Source: JANMCE01 sp031410595 (GTDB lineage Bacteria > Actinomycetota > Acidimicrobiia > Acidimicrobiales > Ilumatobacteraceae). Taken from it: a stretch of 64,000 nt of DNA. The notes under the pieces were generated by a model that saw nothing but the letters and a program-made list of their open reading frames with translations, was not told the DNA's origin and did no database searches. Position 1 is the stretch's first letter. Every line of letters begins with the position of its first letter. This document shows, in pieces, positions 53,290 to 61,749 of this stretch. The stretch is taken from contig JANNZM010000072.1 of assembly GCA_031410595.1 (NCBI GenBank), forward strand, positions 1 through 64,000, given 5' to 3'. The position numbers and the translations under genes were made by a program.

Positions 53290-53741
53290 CCCGGACGGTC
53301 GCGGTTCGGCCGATAGCCGCGGTCGACACGCATCCGCTCCGACTCTGCGTGTTGCGCAACAACTCGCCCACGGCTGTGTTGGTGTTCGAAGGTGATGATG
53401 AACCGACAACCGTCCACCTCGGCGCCTTCCACAGTGACGAGTTGGTCGGCATCGCCACGTTCCTCCGTCGGCCATGCTCCAACACCCCCGACGCGAAGCG
53501 CCCGGTACAGCTCCGCGGCATGGCTGTGTCAGCAGCGCTCCAGTCGGTGGGCGTCGGCGGAGCGCTGCTGACAGCGGCCATCGCGCAACTGCGGGCCGAT
53601 GGAGTTGACGTGCTGTGGGCCAACGCTCGTGACGCAGCCCTAGGGTTCTACCAGGGTCTACTCGGCATGACCGTCGGCGACGACGCTTTCGTCGATGCCA
53701 CCACCGGCCTCTCCCACCACCGGGTCTGGCTCCACCTCTAA
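53286..53741 (+). CDS. GNAT family N-acetyltransferase
   Basis: The 151-residue product shows the GNAT acetyl-CoA loop in 'ALQSVGVGGALLTAAIAQLR' (about 81-100), preceded by 'VQLRGMAVSA', and ends with 'VLWANARDAALGFYQGLLGM' as in ElaA/small-molecule acetyltransferases. It is translationally coupled to the LLM oxidoreductase, so the two may act on the same compound (inference). Its last 84 bases overlap the convergent coiled-coil gene. Confidence 0.82.
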   Translation: MTRTVAVRPIAAVDTHPLRLCVLRNNSPTAVLVFEGDDEPTTVHLGAFHSDELVGIATFLRRPCSNTPDAKRPVQLRGMAVSAALQSVGVGGALLTAAIAQLRADGVDVLWANARDAALGFYQGLLGMTVGDDAFVDATTGLSHHRVWLHL

Positions 53742-54074
53742 CGGTTCGGGCTCAGGCAATGCGGGGGCCCAAGCCGGTCGGGTGCCCTGTTCCAGTTCCA
53801 ACAGGGTCGCCAGCGCAGCTCGGTAGTCAGCCTCGGCTTTGGCAATCTGCTCGGCGCTAGCCTTGCCCTTGCGGATATCGCGAAGTCGAGCGGCGGCCTG
53901 ATCCTTGGTGCCTCGGGCACCCTCGACCTGTCGAGCGAGCTCGGCCTTGGCTCGCTTCGCATCAACCTCGGCCTGAGCCGTATCGCGAGCATGCTGCTCG
54001 TCGGCCTCTTTCTTCCGCAGGAGCGCCCCAAACCGTTTCACATCATCATCAGCCACCCTGTCATTCTGACGCAC
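53658..54074 (-). CDS. Small soluble coiled-coil protein
   Basis: The 138-residue product is almost entirely charged helix (about residues 8-95, rich in Ala, Lys, Glu and Arg), then a Pro/Glu tail. No homologue recognised; no signal or membrane segment. A GTG at 54056 is a possible later start. Its final 28 codons are antisense to the GNAT gene and form a low-complexity tail, so the true C-terminus deserves caution. About 80 bases with nothing recognisable separate it from the TauE gene. Confidence 0.5.
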   Translation of the reverse strand: MRQNDRVADDDVKRFGALLRKKEADEQHARDTAQAEVDAKRAKAELARQVEGARGTKDQAAARLRDIRKGKASAEQIAKAEADYRAALATLLELEQGTRPAWAPALPEPEPLEVEPDPVVGEAGGGIDESVVADGHAE

Positions 54075-54155
54075 CGCGGCCCAGGCCGGTGCTGATGGTG
54101 ACTTTGCGACAAAACCGGTTGTCCAGCGACCGGTTTTGTCGCAATGTCGCCCGGT

Positions 54156-54917
54156 TTACAGGAAGATCAGCTTGAGCGCCACCAGGATGCCGAACGACAC
54201 CACGACCCGGCGCAGCTTCACCGGATCGACGCGGCTGGCGTAGCGGCCACCGACTATCCCGCCGACCAAGCTGCCGACCGCCATCACCCCCACCAATGCC
54301 CAGTTCACATGACCGGAGATCGACAGGAAGATAGCGGCGGCAACGTTGATGAAAAGAGAGAGCACCTGCTTGAGCGCGTTCAACGAAGCCAGGGGACCAT
54401 GCAACAGCACGCCGAGCGCGGCGAGCAGCATGATGCCCAGTCCGGCGCCGAAGTAGCCGCCGTAGACACCGGATGCGAACACGGCGGCGATCGCTGCGAC
54501 CGACACGGTCTTCATAACGTCGCCGCCCGAGCCAATGCCAAGCTTGGACCGAATCTGCTTCTGAAACCCGAGGAGCGCGCAAGCCAGCAGGATCAGGATA
54601 GGGGCGAGGAAGGAGAACAGTTTGTCGCTGCTTCGGATGAGCAGTGCCGAACCAGCCAGTCCGCCAAGGGCTCCGGCGACGAGCAACGGGCGCGCCTTCT
54701 TCCCCCAACCGATCAGGTCGTCGCGTTGTGCCCACGTGCCGCCCAGGTAGCCCAGGCACAGCGACACCGTGTTCGTTGCGTTGGCCATCACGCTCGGCAC
54801 ACCCAGGGCCAGCAGCGCTGGAAACGACACCATCGTGCCGCCACCGGCCACTGCGTTGATGCCCCCGGCGGCAACGGCCGCGAGCGCGGCCACGACGTAT
54901 CCCCCGCCGGAGATCAC
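54156..54917 (-). CDS. TauE/SafE family sulfite/anion exporter
   Basis: From GTG 54917 the 253-residue membrane protein has about eight helices. It has two family repeats, 'GGINAVAGGGTMVSFPALLA' near the N-terminus and 'ASGVYGGYFGAGLGIMLLAA' in the second half. Members export sulfite, sulfoacetate or other small anions. The start GTG shares its first G with the TAG stop of meaB, so the genes are coupled. The frame extends 14 codons into meaB and was trimmed. Confidence 0.85.
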   Translation of the reverse strand: MISGGGYVVAALAAVAAGGINAVAGGGTMVSFPALLALGVPSVMANATNTVSLCLGYLGGTWAQRDDLIGWGKKARPLLVAGALGGLAGSALLIRSSDKLFSFLAPILILLACALLGFQKQIRSKLGIGSGGDVMKTVSVAAIAAVFASGVYGGYFGAGLGIMLLAALGVLLHGPLASLNALKQVLSLFINVAAAIFLSISGHVNWALVGVMAVGSLVGGIVGGRYASRVDPVKLRRVVVSFGILVALKLIFL

Positions 54918-55888
54918 TAGGCGCCGACGGGGTTGAGCATGAGATCGGCCGCGCTCCACGGGTCGAGCCGGCGGGCCAGCACGTCGCTCGCGGCCCGCTC
55001 CCAGACATCGCCCTCGCAGAGTTCGCGGGCCCGCTGCCCGAGTCGTGTCGCGACGATTTCGGAGAGCTCCTGACGGGTGCGCTGCTCACGTCGCTTGGCG
55101 AGCGTGCCGTCGACTTGAATCGCGGCCCGATGGGCGTTGATCTGCTCCCACAATTCAGGCACGCCCGAGCCGTCGTTGGCGACGGTGGCGACAGTAGGCG
55201 GGTGCCATGCGTCATGGGCCAGGTCGCTGAGTTCGAGCATCATCTCGATGTCGCGGCGAGTCTCTTCGACGCCCTTGCGGTCGGCTTTGTTGATGACGAA
55301 CACGTCGGCGATTTCCATGATGCCGGCCTTGTTGGCCTGCACCGAATCACCCCACCCCGGGTTCACGACCACCACGGTGGTGTCGGCCTTGCCGGCGATC
55401 TCGATCTCCACCTGACCAACACCGACCGTCTCGACGAGCACCCAGTGGCGACCGATGGCATCGAGCAGCCGAATGGCTTCGGGCGTGGCCAACGACAGGC
55501 CACCGAGATGCCCACGGGTAGCCATCGAGCGGATGAACACGCCAGGGTCGGTGGCATGGTCCTGCATGCGGACCCGATCGCCGAGGATCGCGCCGCCGGT
55601 GAACGGTGACGACGGATCGACCGCCAGGACCGCTACTTCCAACTGCTGCGAACGGAGGTGTCCGATCAGCGCCGAGGTGAGCGTGCTCTTGCCCGCGCCG
55701 GGAGAACCGGTGATGCCAACGGTGTAGGCGGTGCCGCCGAGCGGGTAGGCAAGGCGTCCGGTTTCGCGAGCTTGCGGACCGCCTCGTTCAACGATGGACA
55801 GGAGCCGGGCGAGCGCGGCGCGATCACCCGATCGCGCACTCTTGAGCAGTTCTCCGACGTCGTTACTTCGACGCTCCACCATGGTCAT
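54917..55888 (-). CDS. meaB: Methylmalonyl-CoA mutase-associated GTPase
   Basis: MeaB (G3E family) protects and gates methylmalonyl-CoA mutase during cobalamin loading. The 323-residue product has the P-loop 'GITGSPGAGKSTL' (about 58-70), 'AVDPSSPFTGGAILGDRVRM' (about 91-110), 'VETVGVGQVE' and the guanine motif 'INKAD'. The C-terminal helical region suits dimerisation. No mutase gene is in the window. The start overlaps the stop of the NifU-like gene (ATGA). Confidence 0.93.
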   Translation of the reverse strand: MTMVERRSNDVGELLKSARSGDRAALARLLSIVERGGPQARETGRLAYPLGGTAYTVGITGSPGAGKSTLTSALIGHLRSQQLEVAVLAVDPSSPFTGGAILGDRVRMQDHATDPGVFIRSMATRGHLGGLSLATPEAIRLLDAIGRHWVLVETVGVGQVEIEIAGKADTTVVVVNPGWGDSVQANKAGIMEIADVFVINKADRKGVEETRRDIEMMLELSDLAHDAWHPPTVATVANDGSGVPELWEQINAHRAAIQVDGTLAKRREQRTRQELSEIVATRLGQRARELCEGDVWERAASDVLARRLDPWSAADLMLNPVGA

Positions 55889-56112
55889 TCGATGTTGATC
55901 ACTTCGGTGACACCATCGACTCGGTCACGCATGATCCGCTCGATGCCTGCCTTCAGCGTCTGGGTAGACGCCGGGCACGTACCGCACGCGCCAACGAGGG
56001 TAACCGACACAATGCCGGTGGTCTCATCCACGTCGCGCAGCACGATGTCGCCGCCGTCGGCCTGAAGGGCCGGGCGTATGACTTCGATTGTCTTTTCGAC
56101 CAGGGCGCGCAT
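55885..56112 (-). CDS. NifU-domain Fe-S scaffold protein (short form)
   Basis: From ATG 56112 (GAGGAG four bases upstream) the 75-residue product is a bare NifU C-terminal domain: 'IRPALQADGGDIVLRDVDE' (about 12-30) and the cluster motif 'GACGTCPASTQTLKAGIE' (about 41-58). It would bind a 4Fe-4S cluster as a dimer. First gene of the operon with meaB and tauE. A longer frame to 56169 lacks conserved sequence. Confidence 0.88.
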   Translation of the reverse strand: MRALVEKTIEVIRPALQADGGDIVLRDVDETTGIVSVTLVGACGTCPASTQTLKAGIERIMRDRVDGVTEVINIE

Positions 56113-56172
56113 GTTTCTCCTCAGAGTGGCGACCGCAGATTGTCGCAGGCTTCGACATAGGCTCGCCACCTA

Positions 56173-56670
56173 ATGAAAAGGCTAGCCCGTTACGCCCTCA
56201 TTCCCACAGTGATCCTCTTAGGCGGCTGTGGCTCGTCATCCAAGGCCGCCGTCACATCGATTCCAGCTGTTTCGGTGACGGCTGCCACTGCGAGCACCGC
56301 GCCATCGGCCACCACGGGTACGACCGTGGCCATGTCCGCCGAGTCGGTCGTGCCCGCTACGACCGGCGCCGCGGTCACGACGGCCGCCACCGCGCCTCCT
56401 GTCGCAACCAACATCGTGAACATCTCGGTAACGGTGGGCAAGGACAGCTCCCCCACCCGCGAGGAAAAGGTGAAACTCAACGCCACGGTGCAGATCGCAC
56501 TGCTCAATCCGACGGCGAATGATGAGTTCCACCTGCACGGCTACGACATCGAGCAGGCGCAGAAAGCCGGGGAGCAGGGTCTGCTGTCGTTCGTAGCCGA
56601 CAAGGCCGGTCGCTTCGAGCTCGAAAGCCATGTCACCAACGCGCCACTGCTGATCCTGGTCGTCGCGTGA
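56173..56670 (+). CDS. Lipoprotein with cupredoxin-like domain
   Basis: The 165-residue product begins with a lipoprotein signal ending in the lipobox LLGGC (Cys19). A Ser/Thr/Ala-rich linker of about 60 residues follows. A C-terminal domain resembles EfeO/plastocyanin-type cupredoxins ('NATVQIALLNPTANDEFHLHGYD', in which HLHGYD is the typical metal-site strand). One expected copper ligand set (Cys-Met) is not obvious, so metal binding is uncertain. It would be anchored to the outer face of the membrane. Its stop overlaps a 47-residue membrane-protein gene. Confidence 0.75.
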   Translation: MKRLARYALIPTVILLGGCGSSSKAAVTSIPAVSVTAATASTAPSATTGTTVAMSAESVVPATTGAAVTTAATAPPVATNIVNISVTVGKDSSPTREEKVKLNATVQIALLNPTANDEFHLHGYDIEQAQKAGEQGLLSFVADKAGRFELESHVTNAPLLILVVA

Positions 56671-56813
56671 TGATCTACGCCCACCAGGGCGGCTGGGACG
56701 AATTCCTTCTGGTAATGGGTCCCCTGCTTATCATCGCCTGGTTGGTGAGCGTGGCGAAGAAGCGCGCCGACCACTCCGGCCGGGACGATGACAGTCACAC
56801 GTCAGCCGATTAG
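56670..56813 (+). CDS. 47-residue single-helix membrane protein
   Basis: Starting at an ATG that overlaps the lipoprotein stop (TGATG), a short frame encodes 47 residues beginning MIYAHQGGWDEFLLVMG. It has one membrane helix (about 11-29, 'EFLLVMGPLLIIAWLVSVA'), then 'KKR' and an acidic/polar tail, giving an in-out topology with the tail inside. Translational coupling to the cupredoxin-like lipoprotein suggests a joint role. The last 4 bases overlap the end of murA. Confidence 0.6.
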   Translation: MIYAHQGGWDEFLLVMGPLLIIAWLVSVAKKRADHSGRDDDSHTSAD

Positions 56814-58108
56814 TTCAGCCGTTCGATGTCGGCACCGAGAGATGAGAGTTTCCCCACAAGATTTTCGTAGCCGCGGTCGATATGGAAGGGGTTGGCGATA
56901 ACGGTTTCGCCGTCGGCTCCGAGACCCGCCACCACCAGACAAGCGCCCGCCCGTATGTCGTGCGCCTTGACCGGAGCACCTTCGAGACGGGGCACGCCAC
57001 GCACCACCGCGTGATGGCCGTTGGTGCGAATGTCGGCACCCATACGCAGCAGTTCTTCGATGTAGCGGAAGCGTCCGGCGTAAAGGTTTTCGGTCACGAT
57101 GCCAACGCCATCGCCCAGCGAAAGCATGACGGTGATGAGTGGTTTGTAGTCGGTCGCAATACCCGGATACGGCAGGGTTGCAACGTCGACGGAACGGATC
57201 TTGCCGTCGCTGTGCGCCCACAAGCCCGAGCCGGTGTCAGTGACGGTGACGCCGATCTGACCCAGCTTGGAGAGGAACAACTCCATGTGCGCGGCACGGC
57301 CGTCGGTGATGGTGATATCGCCGCCGGCAACCGCGAGCGATGCGAGAAACGTCGCCACTTCCAGCCGGTCAGGAATGACGCGATGACTGACGTTGCTGAG
57401 CACAGTCATGGGTTGACCGTGGATGGTGAGTGTGGCCGACCCGACCCCTTCGATGTCGGCGCCCATCTCCTGCAGCATGGTCAGCAGGTCACTAATCTCG
57501 GGCTCGCGCGCGGCGTTGTCGAGCACCGTTGTGCCCTTGGCCCCGACCGCAGCCATCACGATGTTCTCGGTGGCGCCCACGCTGGGAAAGTCGAGCGTGA
57601 TGTCGGCGCCGCGTAGCCCCGAGGAAGCACATGCGTGCAGCACACCATGCTTGAGTTCGATCGTTGCGCCCATCGCTTCGAGACCGCGGATGTGCATGTC
57701 GATTGGGCGGGTACCGAAGTCGTCGCCGCCGGGCAGCGAGATGCGTGCCTCACCGCAGCGGGCGAGCAGCGGGCCCATCACGACGATGGAGGCGCGTATC
57801 GCTTCGGCCAACTCGTAGGGCGCCTCGGGGATCACGACGGCTGGTACGTCGAGCCAGATGCGATGCACGTCGTGCGGGTCGCCGGTCATCGTGACACCCA
57901 TCGCGCCGAGCAGGTCGCCCATGGTGCCCACATCGGAGATACCCGGCACGTTGGTGAGTTCATAGCGACCCTCGGCCAACAGCGACGCCGCCATCAACTT
58001 GAGCACGGAGTTCTTGGCACCACCCGGCGTCACCGCGCCCGCCAAGGGCCGCCCGCGACGAACGACGATTCGGTCAGCGGTAGAGGGTTGGTCGGCGGCA
58101 CGATCCAT
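56810..58108 (-). CDS. murA: UDP-N-acetylglucosamine 1-carboxyvinyltransferase with Cys-to-Asp active site
   Basis: MurA adds enolpyruvate to UDP-GlcNAc, the first committed step of peptidoglycan synthesis. From ATG 58108 the 432-residue product has 'GGAKNSVLKLMAASLLAEG' at the start and 'RASIVVMGPLLARCGEARIS'. The active-site loop reads 'LPGGDDFGTRPIDMHI', where most enzymes have Cys in the first of these two Asp positions (Asp129). In M. tuberculosis the same natural substitution makes the enzyme insensitive to fosfomycin. The C-terminal 'DIRAGACLVVAGL' and 'IDRGYE' are conserved. Confidence 0.95.
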   Translation of the reverse strand: MDRAADQPSTADRIVVRRGRPLAGAVTPGGAKNSVLKLMAASLLAEGRYELTNVPGISDVGTMGDLLGAMGVTMTGDPHDVHRIWLDVPAVVIPEAPYELAEAIRASIVVMGPLLARCGEARISLPGGDDFGTRPIDMHIRGLEAMGATIELKHGVLHACASSGLRGADITLDFPSVGATENIVMAAVGAKGTTVLDNAAREPEISDLLTMLQEMGADIEGVGSATLTIHGQPMTVLSNVSHRVIPDRLEVATFLASLAVAGGDITITDGRAAHMELFLSKLGQIGVTVTDTGSGLWAHSDGKIRSVDVATLPYPGIATDYKPLITVMLSLGDGVGIVTENLYAGRFRYIEELLRMGADIRTNGHHAVVRGVPRLEGAPVKAHDIRAGACLVVAGLGADGETVIANPFHIDRGYENLVGKLSSLGADIERLN

Positions 58109-58117
58109 CAGGTCAGT

Positions 58118-59641
58118 ATGCTCGGTCCAGCCATGGCGACCCTGCAACGGCGCTACGTGCGCACCGAAAACACGCTCGCGTTGCTGGTGACCCCTCGGAA
58201 TGACATCGCCCACGAGCAGGCCGAATCCGATACGACGTTTTCCCTGGCCAGCGGCCCATTTCAGTCCTACATTCGGACGGTCGAAATCCTGCCCGAAACG
58301 CTGCTGGAGCGCACCAAATTCAGGCTCGCCATCCCGTGGTTCGGTTGGCTGTTCGTGCCGTTTGTGTGGCTCTCACTTCGTCGCCGGCCCGGCCCAGACC
58401 GCTTTAGCGGCAAGCAACCAGTATGGGCGCCACCCTCTCGGCTGGATGCCCGATCCGGCAACATCCTCGGTCTGTTGGCGGCTGCGTCGCTCGTGGTCGG
58501 CTATGTCAACACACTGTTCACCCAGACCGTTGCCCTGACCCAGAACGAGTTCCACTTCTCCAACTCCGCGCAGGGCACGGCCGGCGTCATCGTGCGCTTG
58601 GGCGTGATCGTCGCGCTGCCGTTCGTCTTCAACGCCGATCGACGCGGCCGCAAACGCATGGTCATCTTCTGCGGCACCGCCAGCCTGCTGTTGACCGCAC
58701 TCGGGGCTGCTGCCCCGAACCTCAGTTGGTTGACGGCAACCCAAACGCTCGGTCGCCCACTGGGTCTGGCGCTCGACATCCTCATCACGGTCATCGCGGC
58801 CGAGGAGATGCCTCGTGGCGCTCGGGCTTACGCGTTGTCGGTATTGGCCATGTCCACCGGGTTGGGGGCCGGGTTCTGTGTGATGGCGTTGCCCCTTGCC
58901 GATCTCGGCATGCGGGCGTGGCGGCTGCTGTACCTCCTGCCGTTGGTGATGCTGCTCATCGTGGTCGACCTGGCCCGCCGATTGCCCGAGAGTCGACGGT
59001 TCGAGGCTCCGCATGCCGCCCCTGCCCCGGTGTTCACCCGCCGACTCGCGCTGGTGGCCTCGGTGTCATTCTTCGGCAACATGTTCGTGGCTCCGGCCAG
59101 CTTCTTCCAGAACCGCTACCTCAAAGACATCCGCCACTTCGACGCCAAGCACGTGGCGCTCTTCACGATCGTCACGGCCACGCCGGCCGGGCTCGGCATC
59201 TTTCTCGGTGGCCACCTCGCCGAAACGAGAGGGCGTCGAGTGGTGGGCATGTTTGGCATCATCGCCGGCACATGGGCGGTGCTCGGCTCGTTCTTTATCG
59301 GCGGATGGCCGATGTGGGTACTGGCCTTCCTCGGCGGGTTCATCGGCGGATCGGGCTACCCGGCGGTGCAGGTCTACCGCTCCGAGTTGTTCCCCACCGG
59401 CAACCGGGGTCGAGCCGGCGGAATGATCGTGGCCGCCGCACTTGTGGGTGGCAGCATCGGCTTACTTTTCACTGGCCCATTGCTTGACGCCAAGCACGGC
59501 TACGGCCCTGCGCTCACCGTGGCTGCTATCGGCGAAATGGTTGCAGCTGCAATCATCTGGTTCACGTTCCCCGAGACCGCTCACATGGAACTGGAAGAGT
59601 TGAACCCCGAAGACGCCATCGCTAAGATCAGAGTGCTTTGA
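58118..59641 (+). CDS. MFS transporter with a long N-terminal cytosolic extension
   Basis: The 507-residue product (ATG 58118; ATG 58133 also possible) has a polar N-terminal stretch of about 75 residues before a first hydrophobic segment ('FGWLFVPFVWLSL'). About twelve membrane helices with MFS loop motifs follow ('FNADRRGRKRMVIFCG', 'GGHLAETRGRRVVGMFG'). The sugar-porter-like end 'FPETAHMELEELNPED' suggests the SP/metabolite:H+ group. Cargo unknown. Only 9 bases separate it from the divergent murA start, so promoters must lie inside coding sequence. Confidence 0.8.
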   Translation: MLGPAMATLQRRYVRTENTLALLVTPRNDIAHEQAESDTTFSLASGPFQSYIRTVEILPETLLERTKFRLAIPWFGWLFVPFVWLSLRRRPGPDRFSGKQPVWAPPSRLDARSGNILGLLAAASLVVGYVNTLFTQTVALTQNEFHFSNSAQGTAGVIVRLGVIVALPFVFNADRRGRKRMVIFCGTASLLLTALGAAAPNLSWLTATQTLGRPLGLALDILITVIAAEEMPRGARAYALSVLAMSTGLGAGFCVMALPLADLGMRAWRLLYLLPLVMLLIVVDLARRLPESRRFEAPHAAPAPVFTRRLALVASVSFFGNMFVAPASFFQNRYLKDIRHFDAKHVALFTIVTATPAGLGIFLGGHLAETRGRRVVGMFGIIAGTWAVLGSFFIGGWPMWVLAFLGGFIGGSGYPAVQVYRSELFPTGNRGRAGGMIVAAALVGGSIGLLFTGPLLDAKHGYGPALTVAAIGEMVAAAIIWFTFPETAHMELEELNPEDAIAKIRVL

Positions 59642-60188
59642 TCCAGGCCGCGACGGCTGCGGCCACGGCGTCGTCGGAGTTCTTGAGGTCGTGCCCACGA
59701 CCCTCGATCCAGATGTAGGTGACCTTGCCTGGAATGGTCGCGGTGGCCTGTTGGAGTTCGTCGGGTGAGCCGAACGGGTCCCTGGTTCCGTGAACGAACA
59801 GACACGGGAGATGCAGATTGGGCAGGTGTTCGGTGCGAAGTTTGTCCGGCTTGCCCGGCGGGTGAAGCGGGTACGAAATGAGCACCAGGCCCGCTGCGGG
59901 CAATCCGTCTGCCACAGCCATCGAGCACATGCGACCACCCATCGAACGCCCGCCCAACAGCAACGTCGCGGGCTTCCTCTTCGCCCGATGAACGAGCGCC
60001 TCAGCCTCGGCCACGACGGCGGCGAGCAGCACTGGGGCACGATCAGGAGGTCGGCGACCCGCCTTGCGGTACGGGAAGTCCATCCGCTCGACCGGGAGGG
60101 GCGTGACCGCCTGTTCGATCGCAACGAGACATGAGTGGTTGCGATCCGATCCTGCGCCCGGAGCAAGAAGCAGCGCGCCGGGTTTCAC
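59628..60188 (-). CDS. Small alpha/beta hydrolase (KANL3/Tex30-like)
   Basis: The 186-residue protein has the start 'GALLLAPGAGSDRNHS', the nucleophile elbow 'LLLGGRSMGGRMCSMAVADG' (Ser about 83), an Asp in 'FVHGTRDPFGSPDEL' and a His in 'WIEGRGHDLKNS', a complete triad in the KANL3/Tex30 pattern. Substrate unknown; esterase activity is likely. It overlaps the upstream J-domain gene by ATGA and the convergent MFS gene by 14 bases. Confidence 0.82.
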   Translation of the reverse strand: MKPGALLLAPGAGSDRNHSCLVAIEQAVTPLPVERMDFPYRKAGRRPPDRAPVLLAAVVAEAEALVHRAKRKPATLLLGGRSMGGRMCSMAVADGLPAAGLVLISYPLHPPGKPDKLRTEHLPNLHLPCLFVHGTRDPFGSPDELQQATATIPGKVTYIWIEGRGHDLKNSDDAVAAAVAAWIKAL

Positions 60189-60886
60189 GCGGTGAGCAGC
60201 CTTCGGGCCTCGGTGATGTCAATGATGAGCTTGCTGGCGTCATCATCGTCCCCGCCATGATCGGGATGGACGTCACGCAGCCGCTGACGGTACTGCGCGG
60301 TGACTTCCTTCTTCGTCGGCCCAATCGTTCCCACCGGGAAGCCAAGGATGTCGAGGGCCCAGGCCCTTGGGTCGGCGAAAGCCATCAGCGACGCGTTGGG
60401 TGACCCGCCCACACCGGCTAGGTGGGCAATGAACGACGGCCCTATTGCACCCTGCCAACGCATTGCCTTGCGCAGCAGACCGGCGAGCACATGCCGGGTG
60501 GCGTCGTTGAAACGCTCGACCGCGTACACCGCAGCGAGAGCCTGCTGGAGTGGACTCGGTGTCTCGGCCAACTCAAACGAGACGTTCTCACCGTCGCCCG
60601 ACAGGCGATGCACCGTGCGGGCCAGACCAACATGATCGACCTGCAAGCGATGCAACAGCCGGGGCTGCACGACCCGCTGGCCGTACTCGACCTGGTTCAC
60701 CAACCGATGCAAATCGGGCAGCAGCTCCTCAGCAATGCCGTCGAGATTCGCGGCGAGGACCGCGGCCAGAAGCAGCCCACCGAAGCCGGGCAACGGATCG
60801 ACGGGCAGGAACAAATGGCCGAGCGAAAGCCGCCTGGTAGGGGTAATCGGGCGGGAATGCCACACTTCAAACTCAGCCAGTAACAC
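60185..60886 (-). CDS. Protein with C-terminal J domain
   Basis: The 233-residue product ends with a DnaJ-type J domain: 'GPTKKEVTAQYRQRLRDVHP' continuing to the diagnostic HPD and 'GGDDDDASKLIIDITEARRLL' (about 187-233). The first 180 residues are helical and not recognised. J domains activate Hsp70; here the domain is at the C-terminus, without zinc or substrate domains, so it is a class C J protein. GTG start at 60886. It is coupled to the downstream hydrolase. Confidence 0.75.
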   Translation of the reverse strand: MLLAEFEVWHSRPITPTRRLSLGHLFLPVDPLPGFGGLLLAAVLAANLDGIAEELLPDLHRLVNQVEYGQRVVQPRLLHRLQVDHVGLARTVHRLSGDGENVSFELAETPSPLQQALAAVYAVERFNDATRHVLAGLLRKAMRWQGAIGPSFIAHLAGVGGSPNASLMAFADPRAWALDILGFPVGTIGPTKKEVTAQYRQRLRDVHPDHGGDDDDASKLIIDITEARRLLTA

Positions 60887-61036
60887 AGGGCCAAAATCTA
60901 CCTTCCCGATCGAGGCCGACCCTCACCCGGGTGCAATCGAGTTCTGGCGGTAGGTGACGTCGGGTCTTGACCCATGCCTCGGAGCGATCGATGATGGACT
61001 TCGTGACGAATCAGGCCGAACGTCAGCGCCTTCGCC

Positions 61037-61714
61037 GTGCTCGATGAAACCCTGACAGCCGCATACCTGCGGCGGCTTGAACTTGAGCCCGAGCCGGCCA
61101 CAGCCGAGGCACTGCAACGCCTTCACCAGCGTCATGTCGAACGGGTTCCGTACGAGACCTTGTGGATCCACTCTGGGAGAGAATTGGGGTCTCGACCCGA
61201 TTGCATCGGCCCACAGGATCGCCCTGCACGGCAGGGGTGGCTACTGCTCTCACCTGAATGGAGCCTTTGCGGAGCTGCTGGACTCGTTGGGCTACCACGT
61301 GCACCGACATGTGGGAGGGGTGCATGGCCCAGACGGCCCCGATGCCGCAGGCGGCTGGCGTTTGAAGCACGACCCAAAGGGCGGTTTCCACGGGATGGTG
61401 TGGACCAACGCCGAGGCCACGTGGGGCGACTTCGCAGCGCAACATGACTATCTGTCGACCGCACCGGACTCAGGATTCGTGCGAATCAGTGCCGGGACGC
61501 GACCGGCGTCGCTGTCGTGCGCGGCCTGATCGTGATCAGGGTCCGCCATGCCGCTCGTGCAAGCGAACCGTTGATCGATCGTGCGGAATGGTTCGGCGCG
61601 CTACCCGAACTCTGCGGACTTCACTTCGATACGACGCCCCCCGAAATACTCGACCGCCTCTGGAGTCGTACGCTCGCAAACCATCGCTCGTGGGAAGCAG
61701 CAGTCAGACCCTGA
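61037..61714 (+). pseudogene. Arylamine N-acetyltransferase, broken by two frameshifts and an internal deletion
   Basis: Three successive frames together resemble arylamine N-acetyltransferases. Frame 1 (61037 to about 61180) gives 'RVPYETLWIHSGRE'. Frame 2 (about 61180-61529) gives 'GLDPIASAHRIALHGRGGYC' with the catalytic Cys, then 'STAPDSGFVRISAGTR'. Frame 3 (to 61714) gives 'TGVAVVRGLIVIRV' and the usual end 'LWSRTLANHRSWEAA'. The first shift is at a run of four G near 61182. The stretch that should carry the catalytic His and Asp, between 'HGPDGPDA' and 'GGWRLKHDP', is missing. The gene cannot make an active enzyme. Bases 60887-61036 upstream hold nothing recognisable. Confidence 0.75.
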
Positions 61715-61749
61715 ACGAAGACAGCCGCCGTATCTATGGGAGGGGCTCG

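Noticed and set aside
54061..55215. 384-codon minus-strand open frame across tauE and meaB
   Set aside because: It is an out-of-frame reading on the same strand as two well-supported genes and is Arg/Ser low complexity.
61444..61749. N-terminal extension of the methyltransferase frame
   Set aside because: It is Arg-rich and overlaps the acetyltransferase remnant; a strong ribosome site precedes ATG 61750.
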